Source: Puccinia triticina
Lineage: Eukaryota; Basidiomycota; Pucciniomycetes; Pucciniales; Pucciniaceae
Direction: 5' to 3'
Assembly: GCF_026914185.1 (NCBI RefSeq)
Contig: NC_070575.1
Location: forward strand, 1,364,001 to 1,428,000
Length of the DNA stretch: 64,000 bases
In this document: piece after piece, positions 46,629-57,897 of the stretch
Layout: every line of letters starts with the position of its first letter
Position numbering within the stretch: position 1 is the stretch's first letter
Translations under genes and position numbers: made by a program
Notes under the pieces: model-generated
Told to the model about the DNA's origin: nothing
Database searches by the model: none
The model's input: the letters and a program-made list of their open reading frames with translations, nothing else

Positions 46629-46630
46629 TA

Positions 46631-47181
46631 TTCATTGGTGAACACTTCACTAGCTACAATCCCCTTGTTTTGGGGGCCTGGGGAAATGGTGCCTCAGAGG
46701 TGCTTTGTGCCAACCCAGTCACCACCCACCCACCCTGGCATATTACACGCATGGGGGAATCACCCAGACCATATGGATCACCAATCCCCCAAGCACATTC
46801 CCTTTCTCCTCTGCTCTGGGAGGATTTCCCTCCTCTCAAGCCAAAGAGACCCAGAATAAATTCTGAAGTGTCTCTCAAAGGCTTGGGGACATGGGGTGCA
46901 AAGCCCTCCAGCTTACAACTAAAGCCCCTCCGAGACGGTTGACCAAAAAGCCTGCTTGGTAAATGTGACCAACTAGGATTCAAGGATCTAGGCTACTTTG
47001 GTTATTTTTAAGGTGCATGGATGCCACTGTGGCGTCCAATAACCACATGTCCCAGTCACGCCCTCTTACATAGCACACCCCTGGGATGCATGCAAGTGCT
47101 ATCTGGGTGCCCCAGCAGGACCAAACTGGTGCGTATGGGCCTGAAGGAGCCTCATTGTGACACTCCTTGGGGCTGCTCAGG
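46631..47181. other. Gene-free stretch
   Basis: Begins with an AATCCCCTTGTTTTGGGGGCC hairpin-like motif related to one at 34733. No gene. Confidence 0.3.
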
Positions 47182-47882
47182 TAGGGAATAACGATTTGGA
47201 CCTGTTGCTAGGTACCTGGCACCACCAGGCGGTGCCTGGTGCCTGTTTTTTTGTGAAAAGTGGGGGGGGGGGGGGGGTACCCAGGTACCCCTTGAGATAG
47301 CTCAAGTGCCTCCCAATGCCGCAGGGGCTGGAGCCCGTGCCTAATACATTGCACCCGGCGAGCCGGACTTTGTGAACATCTTGCCAAGAGAAATTCACAC
47401 CTCTTGGCGAGATGAATTTGTACCAGCTCGCCAAGAGGAATGCATCCCTCCCGGCGAGCTGGACTTTGTCCAGCTCGCCAACAGAAATCTACACCTCTCA
47501 GCAAGAAATCCATCTCACCAAGGGGTGTGTCTCTTGGCGAGCTGGTCAAAGTCCAGCTTGCCAAGAGGAATACACACCTCCTGGCGAGCTGAATTTTTAC
47601 ACCAGCTCGCCAAGGGTGTTCTTCCCGGTGAGCTGGTCAAAGCCCAGTCTGCTGAGAGGTGTGTATTCTTCTAGGTGAGCTGGACCTGACCAGCTTGCCA
47701 AGAGACATACCTCTTGGCAAGCTGGACTTTGGGGAATTGGTTTCCCCAGTCCCGCACACCAAGTATGTGAAAAAAGGCACAAAGTACCGCTGGTACCCGC
47801 CAGGCGGTGCCAGGTGCGGTACTTGGTCCCTGCTTGGGAAAAAAAACGTACCCAGTACCCGGGTCCAAATCGTTATTCCCTA
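47182..47882. mobile_element. hAT-like non-autonomous element with palindromic tandem array
   Basis: Ends are 21-bp inverted repeats (TAGGGAATAACGATTTGG... and its complement), flanked by the perfect 8-bp duplication TGCTCAGG (47174-47181, 47883-47890). Inside each end lies the GGTACC / GCCAGGCGGTGCC block also dispersed at 25926, 27735 and 34200, which may therefore be relics of the same family. The middle (about 47350-47730) is an array of CTCGCCAAGAGG palindromic units. No coding capacity. Confidence 0.88.
47350..47730. repeat. Array of alternating GGCGAGCTGG / CCAGCTCGCCAAGAGG units
   Basis: About ten half-units of 30-40 bp alternate in orientation, so adjacent units can pair. Spacing is irregular, and some CTCTTGGCGAG arms are degraded. 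Confidence 0.75.
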
Positions 47883-47890
47883 TGCTCAGG

Positions 47891-48635
47891 GGCAACCCAC
47901 AGATATCTAATCCTGATCCAGTTGTATACCCGAGATATGGGTAGTAGGCAGACAGCCCAAAACTGCATTTCAAGCAGAGGAGGATGGTTGGGGGCACAGT
48001 TTATCTAATTGGTATCTCTACTTATCTGCTAATACATAGTGTTGATGGGTGAGGTGGGATGGACGGCTGTGCAGGGAGGAGAAAACAGTGCCTCAAAGGG
48101 CGGCAGGTTTGGTACAGGGAATCTGCTTGGCAATGGCGGCGGGGGACTGCAAGTCCATACTGGGGCCGTGCTACTTTTCGGGAGAGTTCCAGTCATTTGG
48201 ATCAGAAGAGTGAGCCGGGTCAAGGGCAATTAGGTCTGGTGGGATGGGCTGCATGGGGCTGGCGCCCCCAGGCTTGTGTGTGCCGCACCACCCTTACTTG
48301 ATTTGCATGGGGGTGTACATACATAGCTGAGTGGCTCGCTCTGAGCGCAGAACTGTGCCATAATGAACAATTCTGGGAGGCGCTGTGGATTGTTGAGCTG
48401 GGCCAGTGAGCAATGAGCCATGGGGTATGTATGACTATGTACATATACAACTAAACCATACTGAGCACCAAGGATGCAGGTGGCACAGGATCAAAGCCAC
48501 TTCAGAGCTGCAACCAAAGCTGTCAAATGTCACTTGTCTCCAAGGGACTATCCTTTTTTCCTGGTGTATAAACTACTTGTAATGTAAAATTCAAAATTTT
48601 GAAGAGACCATTATGACAGGATGATGCATAGGCCC
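47891..48635. other. Gene-free stretch
   Basis: No domain-bearing frame or splice logic on either strand. Confidence 0.3.
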
Positions 48636-48721
48636 TAACTTAAGACAAGTCCCCCACTTTGGAGGGCCCTGGTACAGCCTGGGCTGGCGCGAAGCGCAAC
48701 CTCAGAAGGAGGGACTTGGGA
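48636..48721. mobile_element. Small hairpin element (AAGTCCC...GGGACTT)
   Basis: TAAGACAAGTCCCCC at the left, GGAGGGACTTGGG at the right, with TTTGGAGGGCCCTGGTACAG and GGCTGGCGCGAAGCGC in between; these words are shared with 49012-49106. Confidence 0.65.
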
Positions 48722-49011
48722 CTAATGTCCACTTTTTGGCCTCAGGGTTTGAGGCCTTTTGGTGGGTGTTTTGTGCCATTCAAATTTTGACCCTGTTCCC
48801 AAAGGGCCCCAGACATGCCCTTTGGATCATGAAACTTGTCTCACTCTTCCCTATCTTTTGCCGCTACACACGTCTCTGGAATTCCAAGTGTTCTCCTCCC
48901 ATGACCCTCCAAACTTACGATTTTTGGGGTATTCTGGGCTGTATAACATGTGTGGATTGAACTGACCTCGGAAAACAGTATGCTCATTCAATTCAATTCC
49001 ACAGGATCCAA

Positions 49012-49106
49012 CTAACTTAACACAAGCCCCTCTTTGGAGGGCCTGGTACAGCCTGGCTGGCGCAAAGCACCCCTTGCAAAGCAAGCCTCCAAAGGAGGGA
49101 CTTGCG
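49012..49106. mobile_element. Small hairpin element, second copy
   Basis: CTTAACACAAGCCCCTC pairs with GGAGGGACTTGCG. The interior TTTGGAGGGCCTGGTACAG and GGCTGGCGCAAAGC matches 48636-48721. Confidence 0.65.
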
Positions 49107-49473
49107 CCGTATACCCCCCTACCCGCCCTACTCTTTTTGGCATTTGGCAGGGCATTATTTCACAATCGCTATAAAAGCTGATCCACTCAACCTTTTTTTT
49201 TTTCTTGTTTAGTGTTCCAAGAACATCTGTTTCTGCTCTACTACCCTGCCAAGTCTCAGCCTTGCACCGGATGTAAGGGTGGTTTTATTTTATTTTTTAA
49301 ACCTGAAAACTGCTTTGAAGCACTGCTGTTGGCTGATTATGGTTTTACATATCTCCTCCAACCTTCCAATCCACACCTCAAATACAGGGCACGTGACCTC
49401 CAAGCTCTTCTCAGCCAGTCGGCGGCAGCAAAGCAAGGCCTAAAAACAACCAGACTTGCCCATCACACCCGGT
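49107..49473. other. Gene-free stretch
   Basis: A short frame from about 49212 shows no family features; no gene called. Confidence 0.3.
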
Positions 49474-49760
49474 CTTGTATATAGCACCAGCTCAAAGTTT
49501 CATGAGCCTACAAGCCCGGGGTTTTTATATCTTTCTGAAGATGTATCATCCCTTGAATGAAGCCTAGCTTCTCGATTCTAGGGCTTGTTCTGACGTAGGC
49601 TTCCAACTGGACTTGCCAGTCTTGTAGCATCAGCTCAAAGTTTCATGAGCCTACATGCCCGGGGTTTTCCTATCTTTGTGAATATCATCCCTTGAATCAA
49701 GCCTAGCGTCTTGATTCTAGGGCTTGTTGTGACATAGTCTTCCAATTGTCTTGCAATTGT
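49474..49760. repeat. Tandem duplication, period about 144 bp
   Basis: CAGCTCAAAGTTTCATGAGC, CCCGGGGTTTT, ATCATCCCTTGAAT and TTCTAGGGCTTGTT occur once in each of two adjacent copies with small indels. Confidence 0.8.
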
Positions 49761-50065
49761 GTATCATTAACTATATACACAGTGGAAAGCCACCGGTCAC
49801 AGTACAGGAAGTGGTATCATGAGACTCGAGCGCTTCAAAATTTACCATTGTGAAGATAAAAAATGGGGAGAAATCCAGCATCCCTGATAAGTATACTACA
49901 AGACGCAGGAGAAGCACGTGGTCACATGGCTCCGCAGAAGTTTTGTCCTATTCCTTAAGAGTGCAATAATACAAAAAAAAAGCAAAAAAAAAAAAGAGTA
50001 GGCTAAGTACTAGGATGTAGTGTATAAGCCCCTCCTTCGGAGGGTCCCTGCGGGACGGCGTCCCC

Positions 50066-50563
50066 TGTTGTGTGAAATGTCACACACATGATAATGATGA
50101 ATAAACTTCTACAACTTTCCAGAAGGTTCATACATCTCAGTATTCTCGGACAACTCGCAGGCGGAACTGGAGGAAAATTCTGAACCAGAACAACAATCTT
50201 GACCAACGTACCAACTCGTCAAATCAAGCCAAACACTCAACACACAACCAAATCACACACCACATCAACACCACGCACGGTATTCAGGGGGAGATCCATA
50301 GGTATCTGTGATTAAATACTCATCCAGCGGAGTTGTTACTTATGTTTCTTATGTTGTTTAGTTTCTGTCTCAAGTTGCCGTCTTCATTTTCGTCTGTCTG
50401 CTTTTGATTGTTGTTTCATTGTTTTCAGGTAAAAGTGCTCTTTATCTCATTCATCATTATATTCTTCATTGATCCTTGTTTTTATATTGTTTGTCTCAAG
50501 TTGTTACTACTACTGGTTTTCTCAAGTGTTTGCAATCAAAAGATCAGACTTCTCAATCCTACA
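50066..50563 (+). repeat. 5' LTR of copia copy 2
   Basis: Starts TGTTGTGTGAAATG, ends CAATCCTACA. Confidence 0.93.
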
Positions 50564-50577
50564 TGGTAGCGAGAGTC
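50564..50577 (+). promoter_or_regulatory. Primer-binding site of copia copy 2
   Basis: TGGTAGCGAGAGTC follows the 5' LTR directly. TGGTAGC- is the start expected for pairing with the 3' end of initiator-type methionine tRNA. Confidence 0.6.
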
Positions 50578-50638
50578 TGAAATTGCACAACCACCAGAGA
50601 TAGAATAACTACAGCCGCAGACAAGACGATACCACAAA

Positions 50639-53600
50639 ATGTCTCAATCAAGTTCCAACGAAGTCGTGTCCTCAACCAAAATCTGTATCAAAAAACTCAA
50701 CCGAACAAATTACTGGGCATGGCGTTATCATATGGACAACTACATGGTTGGACGCGGTGATGAAGACCTCTTTGAGAGCAAATACTACGAGCAGAAACCT
50801 TTGCCGCCAAACTACAAGAAGCGGAATGCGGGAGCAATATCACTACTTCTCAGCGTCGTATCCGATGAGCTACACCATGAAATTCAGGCTCATGAAACCT
50901 TTCTCAATGCTTGGAATGCTCTTTCCACTGCATGCGGAAATGATTCTGTAGTAGTTATTTGCGAAAAGTTATTTGAATTACTCTCCCTGGAATTTGAGCC
51001 TCAATCATCCCTTCAAGCGCACATCTCAAAGTTCAAATCTTTGTACACTGAGTTGACAGTTTCAACTACGGACAAGACATTCATGGACATTTCGACAGGA
51101 CTTGCCGCAGCTTTCTTTCTCCAAAGCATCAAAAACGACGAAGCTCTAGCGGCGCTGGTACAGACGCTCTACGATGTGAAGCCGTTCAATCTTCAATCAG
51201 TAACAGATTGCATTGGCATGGAGCATATTCGTCGCGGAGGAGAAAAAGAATCTGTACATATGTCTGGCGCAAAAGGAAAAGGACAAGGCTCAAGTGGATC
51301 AACCCGTGGCCGAGGCACTTTTAGTCGAGGATGTGGTGGATATTGAGGAGTGGCACCAACGTTTCATACAAACTCAGCTCAGACTCTTGAACAAAGACTT
51401 GCCAATATCAAACGGGCAATAATTTCATCTTCCTCGTCAGCTAATCCCTTGATACGTATGTTTGATGATCAGCAAACCACATCTCCGATGTCTCAAGTAA
51501 ACAGCGGGACCTCTCATCAACATACAGATGCTTCTGACTCGTGGTTTCACATAAATCTGGACCCCAAAAGCATCATGAGTGCAGGAGCGGTCAAAGATAC
51601 AGAACTTATCTTCGATACGGGGGCTACTGGTTTAGCAGTCTGCAACTTGACTATGTTAACTGATGTCAAGGAAATTCCGCACAAGAAAATCACAACCTTC
51701 TCGTCACCACTTTATGCTACCCACACTGGCACGCTCAAACTTGGAGACATGCATATCTCACCAGTGCTGTTTGTCCCTGGAGCAAGTGTGAATGTTCTTT
51801 TGTGCTCGCAAGCTGAGGATCATGGACTCCAAGCGTATCACAAGCAAGGGCTATTTCTGCTTAAACAAGGAAATGAGATAATAAAATCCTTTAAGCGACG
51901 CGGACGGTTATACATCAGTAATAGTGAACAAGACTCTATCAATGCCGTCAAATATCTTCCAGCTCAGTCTCGAATTGATTGGCATGTGCTGCTGGGACAC
52001 CCCTCCGATCATTATCTGAAGATCACGTTGGAAAAACTTGGAGTTCAAGCCTCTCCAGAAATTTTAGATTCTCATCGGCATTGCGATGTATGTCACTCTG
52101 TTAAACTTAAGCAAGCTCCCCATGTTAATCACATTCCATCTGCTGCTTTACCTTTCCAGAAGTTGCACTTTGACACAATGGAAATCAACACTCCTTCCAA
52201 ATTTGGCCATAAATACGTGGTCGGAATCGTAGATGACTGGAGCAGATATGTTCGAATCTATGTGGTCAAATCTAAAACCGAGGTTGAGGCTAAGCTACTA
52301 GGATACTTTGAAGAGATCAGAAACAAGTCAACCGATATCCAGCCTATCTCCACAGTGATCACGGTTCTGAGTTCAGCTCATCGGTGTTTCTGAAGAAGGT
52401 TCAATCACTCGGCATGTCACTAGAAAGGGGTGCGCCTTATTCACCACAGACAAATGGAATCACTGAGCGGTTCAATCAGACCTTACTAGTAAAAATCCGT
52501 TGTCTTCTAGCTCAGTCAAATGTTCCGCTTTGCTACTGGCACGAGGCTGCATTATACTCTACTGTCCTGATCAACAATTCACCACACAAGGCACTCAATT
52601 GGCTATCTCTGAGTGAAAAGTTACAATTAGCACAAGCAAACATTGAACCACAACAAAATCTGTTGCATCTCATCCCATTTGGGGCAATCACATTTGTTCA
52701 TCGCAAGCAAGACTCCAAGATCAAGCCTGCTGGCAAAAAAATGATGTGTCTCGGATTTGAACCGCTATCAGATGCCATGAGATTTCTTGATTGATCTACA
52801 GGACGCATTACTCTTAGTCGTGATTATACGCAGGTTGCCCCTCCTAGCACGGCAGATCTATTCTCAATGAAAAAATTGCCCAAAAATCTTCCTGCATCGG
52901 TGGCCGAATCATACAATACATCCGAATGGGTGGAGTTACCGTCACTTCCAACTCATCGTGAAAAATCCACTCGGGAGGAAACTACGCAAGCTCAAGAATC
53001 TGCGCAATCTCAATGTGAAGTTGTACCGCTGCCTTTGCGTCCTGCTCCGTCCACTCTGGCAAATCGCGGTGGGGGAGTTCAGGATCAACAGCAACTGGCC
53101 ACCGATACTCCGCAGACTAGTACTCCTTGTGCTCCGGGTGCATTTCCTCAAGGCAATAATCAGGAGAGGGAAGCTCAATCATCAACATCTACTTTGCATT
53201 GGAATTCAACTCGCTCGGATAAGTCTTTGGCCACATTGTCTCTCAAGAATTTGATCAATGTACCTGCTAAATCACAGAGGCCCAATTGGGATTATGTGAT
53301 AAAAGGTCCGAGTGACAAGGCACCCAAAGAGATCAGCAGTGCAATTTCTAAGGACAATATTCTGCCTTCAACAAGGCGCTCAGAAGATGAATTCAACAAG
53401 GAAGAAGGAGATGAGGGCGAAGATGACGAGAGAGTGCATTTTATAGCACTGGTGGACAAAGTTACTGTGGACAAGGCGTTAGCGGACGAAGTTGAGCGAC
53501 CAATATGGGAAGAAGCTATGGGAAAGGAATTCGCATCTCTAAAATTTCATTCCACTGGCCACCTGGTACCACCGCCTCCGGATGAAAAAATTATTGGCGG

Positions 53601-54975
53601 CATGTGGCTGTTGTCCCGTAAACAAAACGAGTATAACAAGGTTTACAAGCATAAGGCGCGCTGGGTGACTTTTGGAAATCATCAAGAATATCAAAAACAT
53701 TACTGGGAAACGTACGCGTCTGTCGGTCGAAATGAGTCCTTGAAAATTCTGTTGTCTCTTGCAATCAACAAGAAAATGTGGGTTTGCCAGTTTGATGTTG
53801 AAACCGCCTTTCTCTACGGTCAAATCAATGCTCCGGTTTATGTGCGTCAAGTGAAAGGGTTCGAAGAGCCCGGCAAGGAGAATTGGGTTTGGAGGCTCAA
53901 CAAGTCGTTGTATGGAACCAAACAGGCTCCGCGCTGCTGGAAGGCTCATCTGGTAAAGACTCTTGATTCTATCGGCATGTATCCTCTGAATGCTGATGAT
54001 GCGCTCTTTGCGAACAAATCAAAGACTCTATTTCTACATATGCATGTAGATGATGGACTTCTGGTCGGGGAAACCAATGCACTTGTGGATGAATTCCTCA
54101 AAAATCTCCAAGAAACATACAAACTCAAGATCACAAATCGGCCAACTCAACATCTTGGTTACACACTCCAATGGCTAGATAATGGCGAATTAATTCTTCA
54201 TCACACTAATGTTATAAATCAACTTATTGAAGATTTTGGCATGAAGAACGCAAAATCGGTCCAAACGCCAGCGCCGCCAAATATTCATGAACTACTGAAT
54301 AGATCTGATACTCCGTTTGATGTTACGATCATGCAGTGTGCGGTTGGAAGCTTGGATCATCTAGCGCTACACACTTGACCGGATATTCAATTTACAGTCA
54401 ATCAATTGGCTTGGTTTGCTTCAAATCCCACTCAAACTCACTGGCTACTTGTCAAGCACTTGTTGCGGTATCTCAAAGGCACATCGTCGCTTGGTTTGCA
54501 CATACGCAAGACTAAACCCTTGGATCTAGATAACATGCATCTTATTGGATGGGCGGATGCTGACTATGCCAACATTATACCGTCTTGGAAATCAATCTCG
54601 GGTTACTTTATTCAATTTCTTGGAAATCCGGTATGCTGGTTGACAAAAAAACAACCTGTTGTGGCTCAATCGACAACAGAGGCGGAGTTCATTGCAATAA
54701 ATGTGTGTGCCAAACAATTACGGTGGCTCTTGAATTTGATCATTGAATTGGGAATCTCAATAAATGTTCCGGTCATTTACAACGATAACTTGGGTGCGGT
54801 CACTATTAGTCAGGAAATACAGCTAAATCCAAACTCCAAACACATTGAAGTTTGTTACCAATATATTTGTGACCAAGTCAAGAAGAAACGGCTGATTGTA
54901 AAGCAAGTTGCAACTACGGAAATGGCGGCCGATATCTTATTACTTAACAAAATCTCTTGGACCAAGGAAGATTGA
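50639..54975 (+). pseudogene. Copia gag-pol polyprotein, copy 2, broken
   Basis: Gag starts at ATG 50639 (LNRTNYWAWRYHMDNYM). The frame is interrupted by TGA at 51344-51346 (end of gag), 52792-52794 (after the integrase) and 54376-54378 (before PDIQFTVNQ in RT); at each, Arg CGA would fit. A deletion of about 7 nt near 52364 shifts the frame and removes the Asp-Asn expected before GSEF, so the second integrase catalytic Asp is missing, while the third (ITERFNQ) is kept. Other landmarks: protease FDTGATG, pre-integrase WHVLLGHPS, RT HMHVDDGLL, RNase H STTEAEF. The frame ends TKED at 54975 shortly before the polypurine tract. Not autonomous. Confidence 0.9.
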
Positions 54976-55012
54976 CATGGCTCTTGAACAACTGAAGATG
55001 GTTCATGCGCGT

Positions 55013-55027
55013 AAAATTTAGGGGGAG
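55013..55027 (+). promoter_or_regulatory. Polypurine tract of copia copy 2
   Basis: AAAATTTAGGGGGAG lies directly before the 3' LTR; standard plus-strand priming site. Confidence 0.7.
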
Positions 55028-55525
55028 TGTTGTGTGAAATGTCACACGCATGATCATGATGAATAAACTTCTACAACTTTCCAGAAGGTTCATACATCTC
55101 AGTATTCTCGGACAACTCGCGGGCGGAACTGGAGGAAAATTCTGAACCAGAACAACAATCTTGACCAACGTACCAACTCGTCAAATCAAGCCAAACACTC
55201 AACACACAACCAAATCACACACCACATCGACACCACGCACGGTATTCAGGGGGAGATCCATAGGTATCTGTGATTAAATACTCATCCAGCGGATTTGTTA
55301 CTTATGTTTCTTATGTTGTTTAGTTTCTGTCTCAAGTTGCCGTCTTCATTTTTGTCTGTCTGCTTTTGATTGTTGTTTCATTGTTTTCAGGTAAAAGTGC
55401 TCTTTATCTCATTCATCATTATATTCTTCATTGATCCTTGTTTTTCTATTGTTTGTCTCAAGTTGTTACTACTACTGGTTTTCTCAAGTGTTTGCAATCA
55501 AAAGATCAGACTTCTCAATCCTACA
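55028..55525 (+). repeat. 3' LTR of copia copy 2
   Basis: 498 bp, same length as the 5' LTR with scattered substitutions. Confidence 0.93.
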
Positions 55526-55784
55526 TCCCCCCTCCACAAACGGAGGGACTTAGTTAAGCTAGAGGATCCAAGCTCTCCGAGCTCTGGTCAATATGCCTTG
55601 GCCAATCCAGCTCATGCATCCAATCCTCATTATGAGGACATGGATATGAAGCCAAGATGGTCAGCTGTATTGACCCTTCAGGGCTTCAGCAGAGGCTTGT
55701 CAGTTTTTGCTGTGTGGAGGACAAAAGGAAAAAAGGGCATAAAAAGCCACAAAAGCCCCAAACTCTCAGGCAAAAAGTATGACA

Positions 55785-55860
55785 TAAGTCATAAGCCTCT
55801 CCTACGAAGAATCCCTTTGGGACGTGGGGTCCCCCCCCCTCTGTTCGAGAGGCTTAGTTA
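55785..55860. mobile_element. Small hairpin element, intact copy
   Basis: TAAGCCTCTCCTACGAAGA...TTCGAGAGGCTTAGTTA, same layout as the copia-split copy (TCCCTTTGGGACG in the middle). A Harbinger-type element inserted at its right edge. Confidence 0.65.
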
Positions 55861-56723
55861 GGGCCTGTACCATACAAAATCTGTTTTTCCCGCGCGAGGA
55901 AAACAGTTTTCTTTTTTTCAATATTCAGTTTATCAAGAGGTAAAAACAGCCTCCCATAATCGTGTACCACAACTGCAGGCTTCCTGCACTTCTCTCCCAG
56001 CCCAAACTGTGTATGTACATACATAAATACATAACACATGGGTCCGGGGGGGATGGAAGGTCCTCAACACTAGACCGATACATTCATTGTGTATCGGTCC
56101 AAGATGAGATCCCATCAGACCAATACAATGTATCAATCTGAGGGGAACACTCCCCTTCTTCCTCTTGGACCAATTGTATATTGGGCAGAGAGGAAGAAGG
56201 GGAGGATTCCTCTCGGACCAATCCAATAGAGCGGTCCGAGAGGAAGGGGGAGAGGGCTACTCGATACATAGTATCGGTGGCAGAACCCTCTCTCCAACCG
56301 ATCTAGTTGTATCGGTCGGAGAGGAAGGAGAGAATTCCTCTCAGACTGATAATATCAGTCTGGGAGGATAGACGGACCGAGTTGTTGGCTCGGTCCAAGG
56401 TGATCATGGGTTGGTCCGAGGTGAGAGATGGACCGATACATATGTTGCATTGGTCCGAGATGAGAGAGAGACTGATACACATGTTGCATTGGCCGAGAGA
56501 GGCCCCGGTGTCTTGGTTGGAGGGGGCTCAGCAGAAGGAAAACACACATGAGAAACAGGGTCAGACCTGTTTCTGGAAATTGATCGTTTTGAGCAAAAAA
56601 CGAGTTCTGATTTCCCCCAGAAACAGGTGCTGTGGTACACGTTTTTGAGGGGAAACTGTTTTCCGTGAGGAAAGTCGTTTTCCGGCCGAAAAACAGTTTT
56701 TTGAGCCGCTATGGTACAGGCCC
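55861..56723. mobile_element. PIF/Harbinger-like non-autonomous element
   Basis: Ends GGGCCTGTACCATA and complementary TATGGTACAGGCCC, flanked by the 3-bp duplication TTA (55858-55860, 56724-56726). TWA targets and GGGCCTGT ends are typical of Harbinger/Tourist elements. Subterminal GGAAAACAGTTTTC-like words occur at both ends. The interior (56085-56500) is a degenerate array of GGTCCGAGAGGAAG and ACCGATACA words. No transposase. Confidence 0.85.
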
Positions 56724-56854
56724 TTAGGCTAGGCATAGGCCATCATCTCTCCTGAAATAAAAGTCAAGGTTTTCTGGGTTTGCGAGGTGTAGTGCGAAAA
56801 AAGGGTGCTCTACACCAAAATGATTTTCTGCTCTCAGGCCAAAAGGCTGACTTT

Positions 56855-56946
56855 GCGCGCAAGTCCCTCTACCAATGGTAGTGGGGTTGCACACGCCGCC
56901 CGCGTCCCTCTACCAAACTGGGTACGAGGGACTTGTGTCAAGTTCG
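56855..56946. mobile_element. Small hairpin element
   Basis: GCGCAAGTCCCTCTACCA on the left, GGTACGAGGGACTTGTG on the right; same family edges. Confidence 0.6.
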
Positions 56947-57149
56947 GCAGGCTGACCAGTCAAAGCTTGCCGCGGGAAGGGAGGGGAGCGGGACTGGGAC
57001 TGAGTAGCTCAGAGGATATGTTTTGTTAACACGGACGAAGATCCATCTCATATGGAAAGGTGGAAATATAGTCTGATTACCATACGGGCTGATTCAATTG
57101 AACATGAAAGGCATAAGCAAAATGGGCTATGTCGAGACAGTTGAGGTCT

Positions 57150-57897
57150 CTAGGCCTTCAATGCGTATTTCCTTTTGGGAAAGTGAATGTCCCGCTTCTT
57201 CTGCTTCTCGGTCTTCAAGTTTTTCTCGTGCTATGAGGAAGAGGATTGTTGGGGGGTTGGGAGACTTGATGTCAGTCACAGCTTCAATATGAACAGAAAA
57301 ATTGGAGGGAAGAGATGAGGTGGGGCAAACTTTGGTGAGGCGACGTCGGATGGCCCTTGTCTTCTTGGCTCGGAGGTCGAGGGGGAGGTGCTTCTTGCCC
57401 TTGTACAATTGCTTGAGGTTTTCGCGGGTCTTGGATTGGATGACGGTCAAGACACGGGCGATTGCTTTTCGGACGGTATTGCTGTGAAGAAGTAGACGCA
57501 AGTGGGCGATGGGTCAGTTGGTTGGTTTTATGACGGAGGATGCTCCGAGACAGCACTAAATCGAGTTGAGAAAGCCTGGCGATAAGGGACCGACATTCTA
57601 GTCAACTTGGACGAAGAACCACCGACGACCTTGTGAACTCGTAGTCCGACCAGTTCGACCTTCAGCTCTTCTAGCTGTTTGGTCAAGTCGGCCTTGGACT
57701 TGGTGACCAGCTCATGGGCTCGGACTTGAGAATGTCAGAATAAGTTGGTGGCGGCCATCGAATGAGTAAGAGGTGATCGATGGATGGTGTAGGGACATCG
57801 GTTTCAGCAAATTCAAAAGCAAGTAAGTAGCTCGTTCTCGGGAATGGTGCTTCAGGCTGATTTCGAAAAGGTTGTGATACACACCTTTGGTAGTCAT
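57150..57897 (-). CDS. RPL35: 60S ribosomal protein L35 (uL29)
   Basis: Four exons, complement of 57150-57230, 57331-57481, 57595-57724 and 57885-57897, give 124 residues, the normal length. The start exon has only 13 nt (MTTK plus one base), a pattern common in fungal ribosomal genes, followed by a 160-bp intron. Recognisable blocks: [61 protein letters not shown] and the C-terminus KRKYALKA. It acts in the large ribosomal subunit near the exit tunnel. Introns 2 and 3 have less usual donors (GTCGGT, GTTTGC), but only these give the family sequence. It is divergent from the cystinosin gene with 830 bp between starts. Confidence 0.95.

Larger units (their letters stand above)
50066..55525 (+). 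mobile_element. Ty1/copia LTR retrotransposon, copy 2 (older)
   Basis: LTRs of 498 bp (50066-50563, 55028-55525), TG...CA, flanked by the 5-bp duplication TCCCC (50061-50065, 55526-55530). I count at least seven LTR differences, so it is older than copy 1. It is a different family: canonical primer-binding site and polypurine tract are present, and the LTRs share no visible similarity with copy 1. Confidence 0.93.
50022..55555. mobile_element. Hairpin element split by copia copy 2
   Basis: Left half TAAGCCCCTCCTTCGGAGGG...GGCGTCCCC (50022-50065) and right half CCTCCACAAACGGAGGGACTTAG (from 55526) join, after removing the copia element, into a hairpin nearly collinear with the intact one at 55785-55860. 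This shows the insertion history directly. Confidence 0.75.

Noticed and set aside
47208..47678. Open frames on both strands of 88-118 residues
   Set aside because: They arise from the palindromic CTCGCCAAGAGG array inside a transposable element and repeat the same peptides in several frames.
51344..51346. TGA between gag and pol of copia copy 2 as programmed readthrough
   Set aside because: Further TGA codons at 52792 and 54376 in the same element, each explained by CGA to TGA, make simple decay more likely than a programmed signal.
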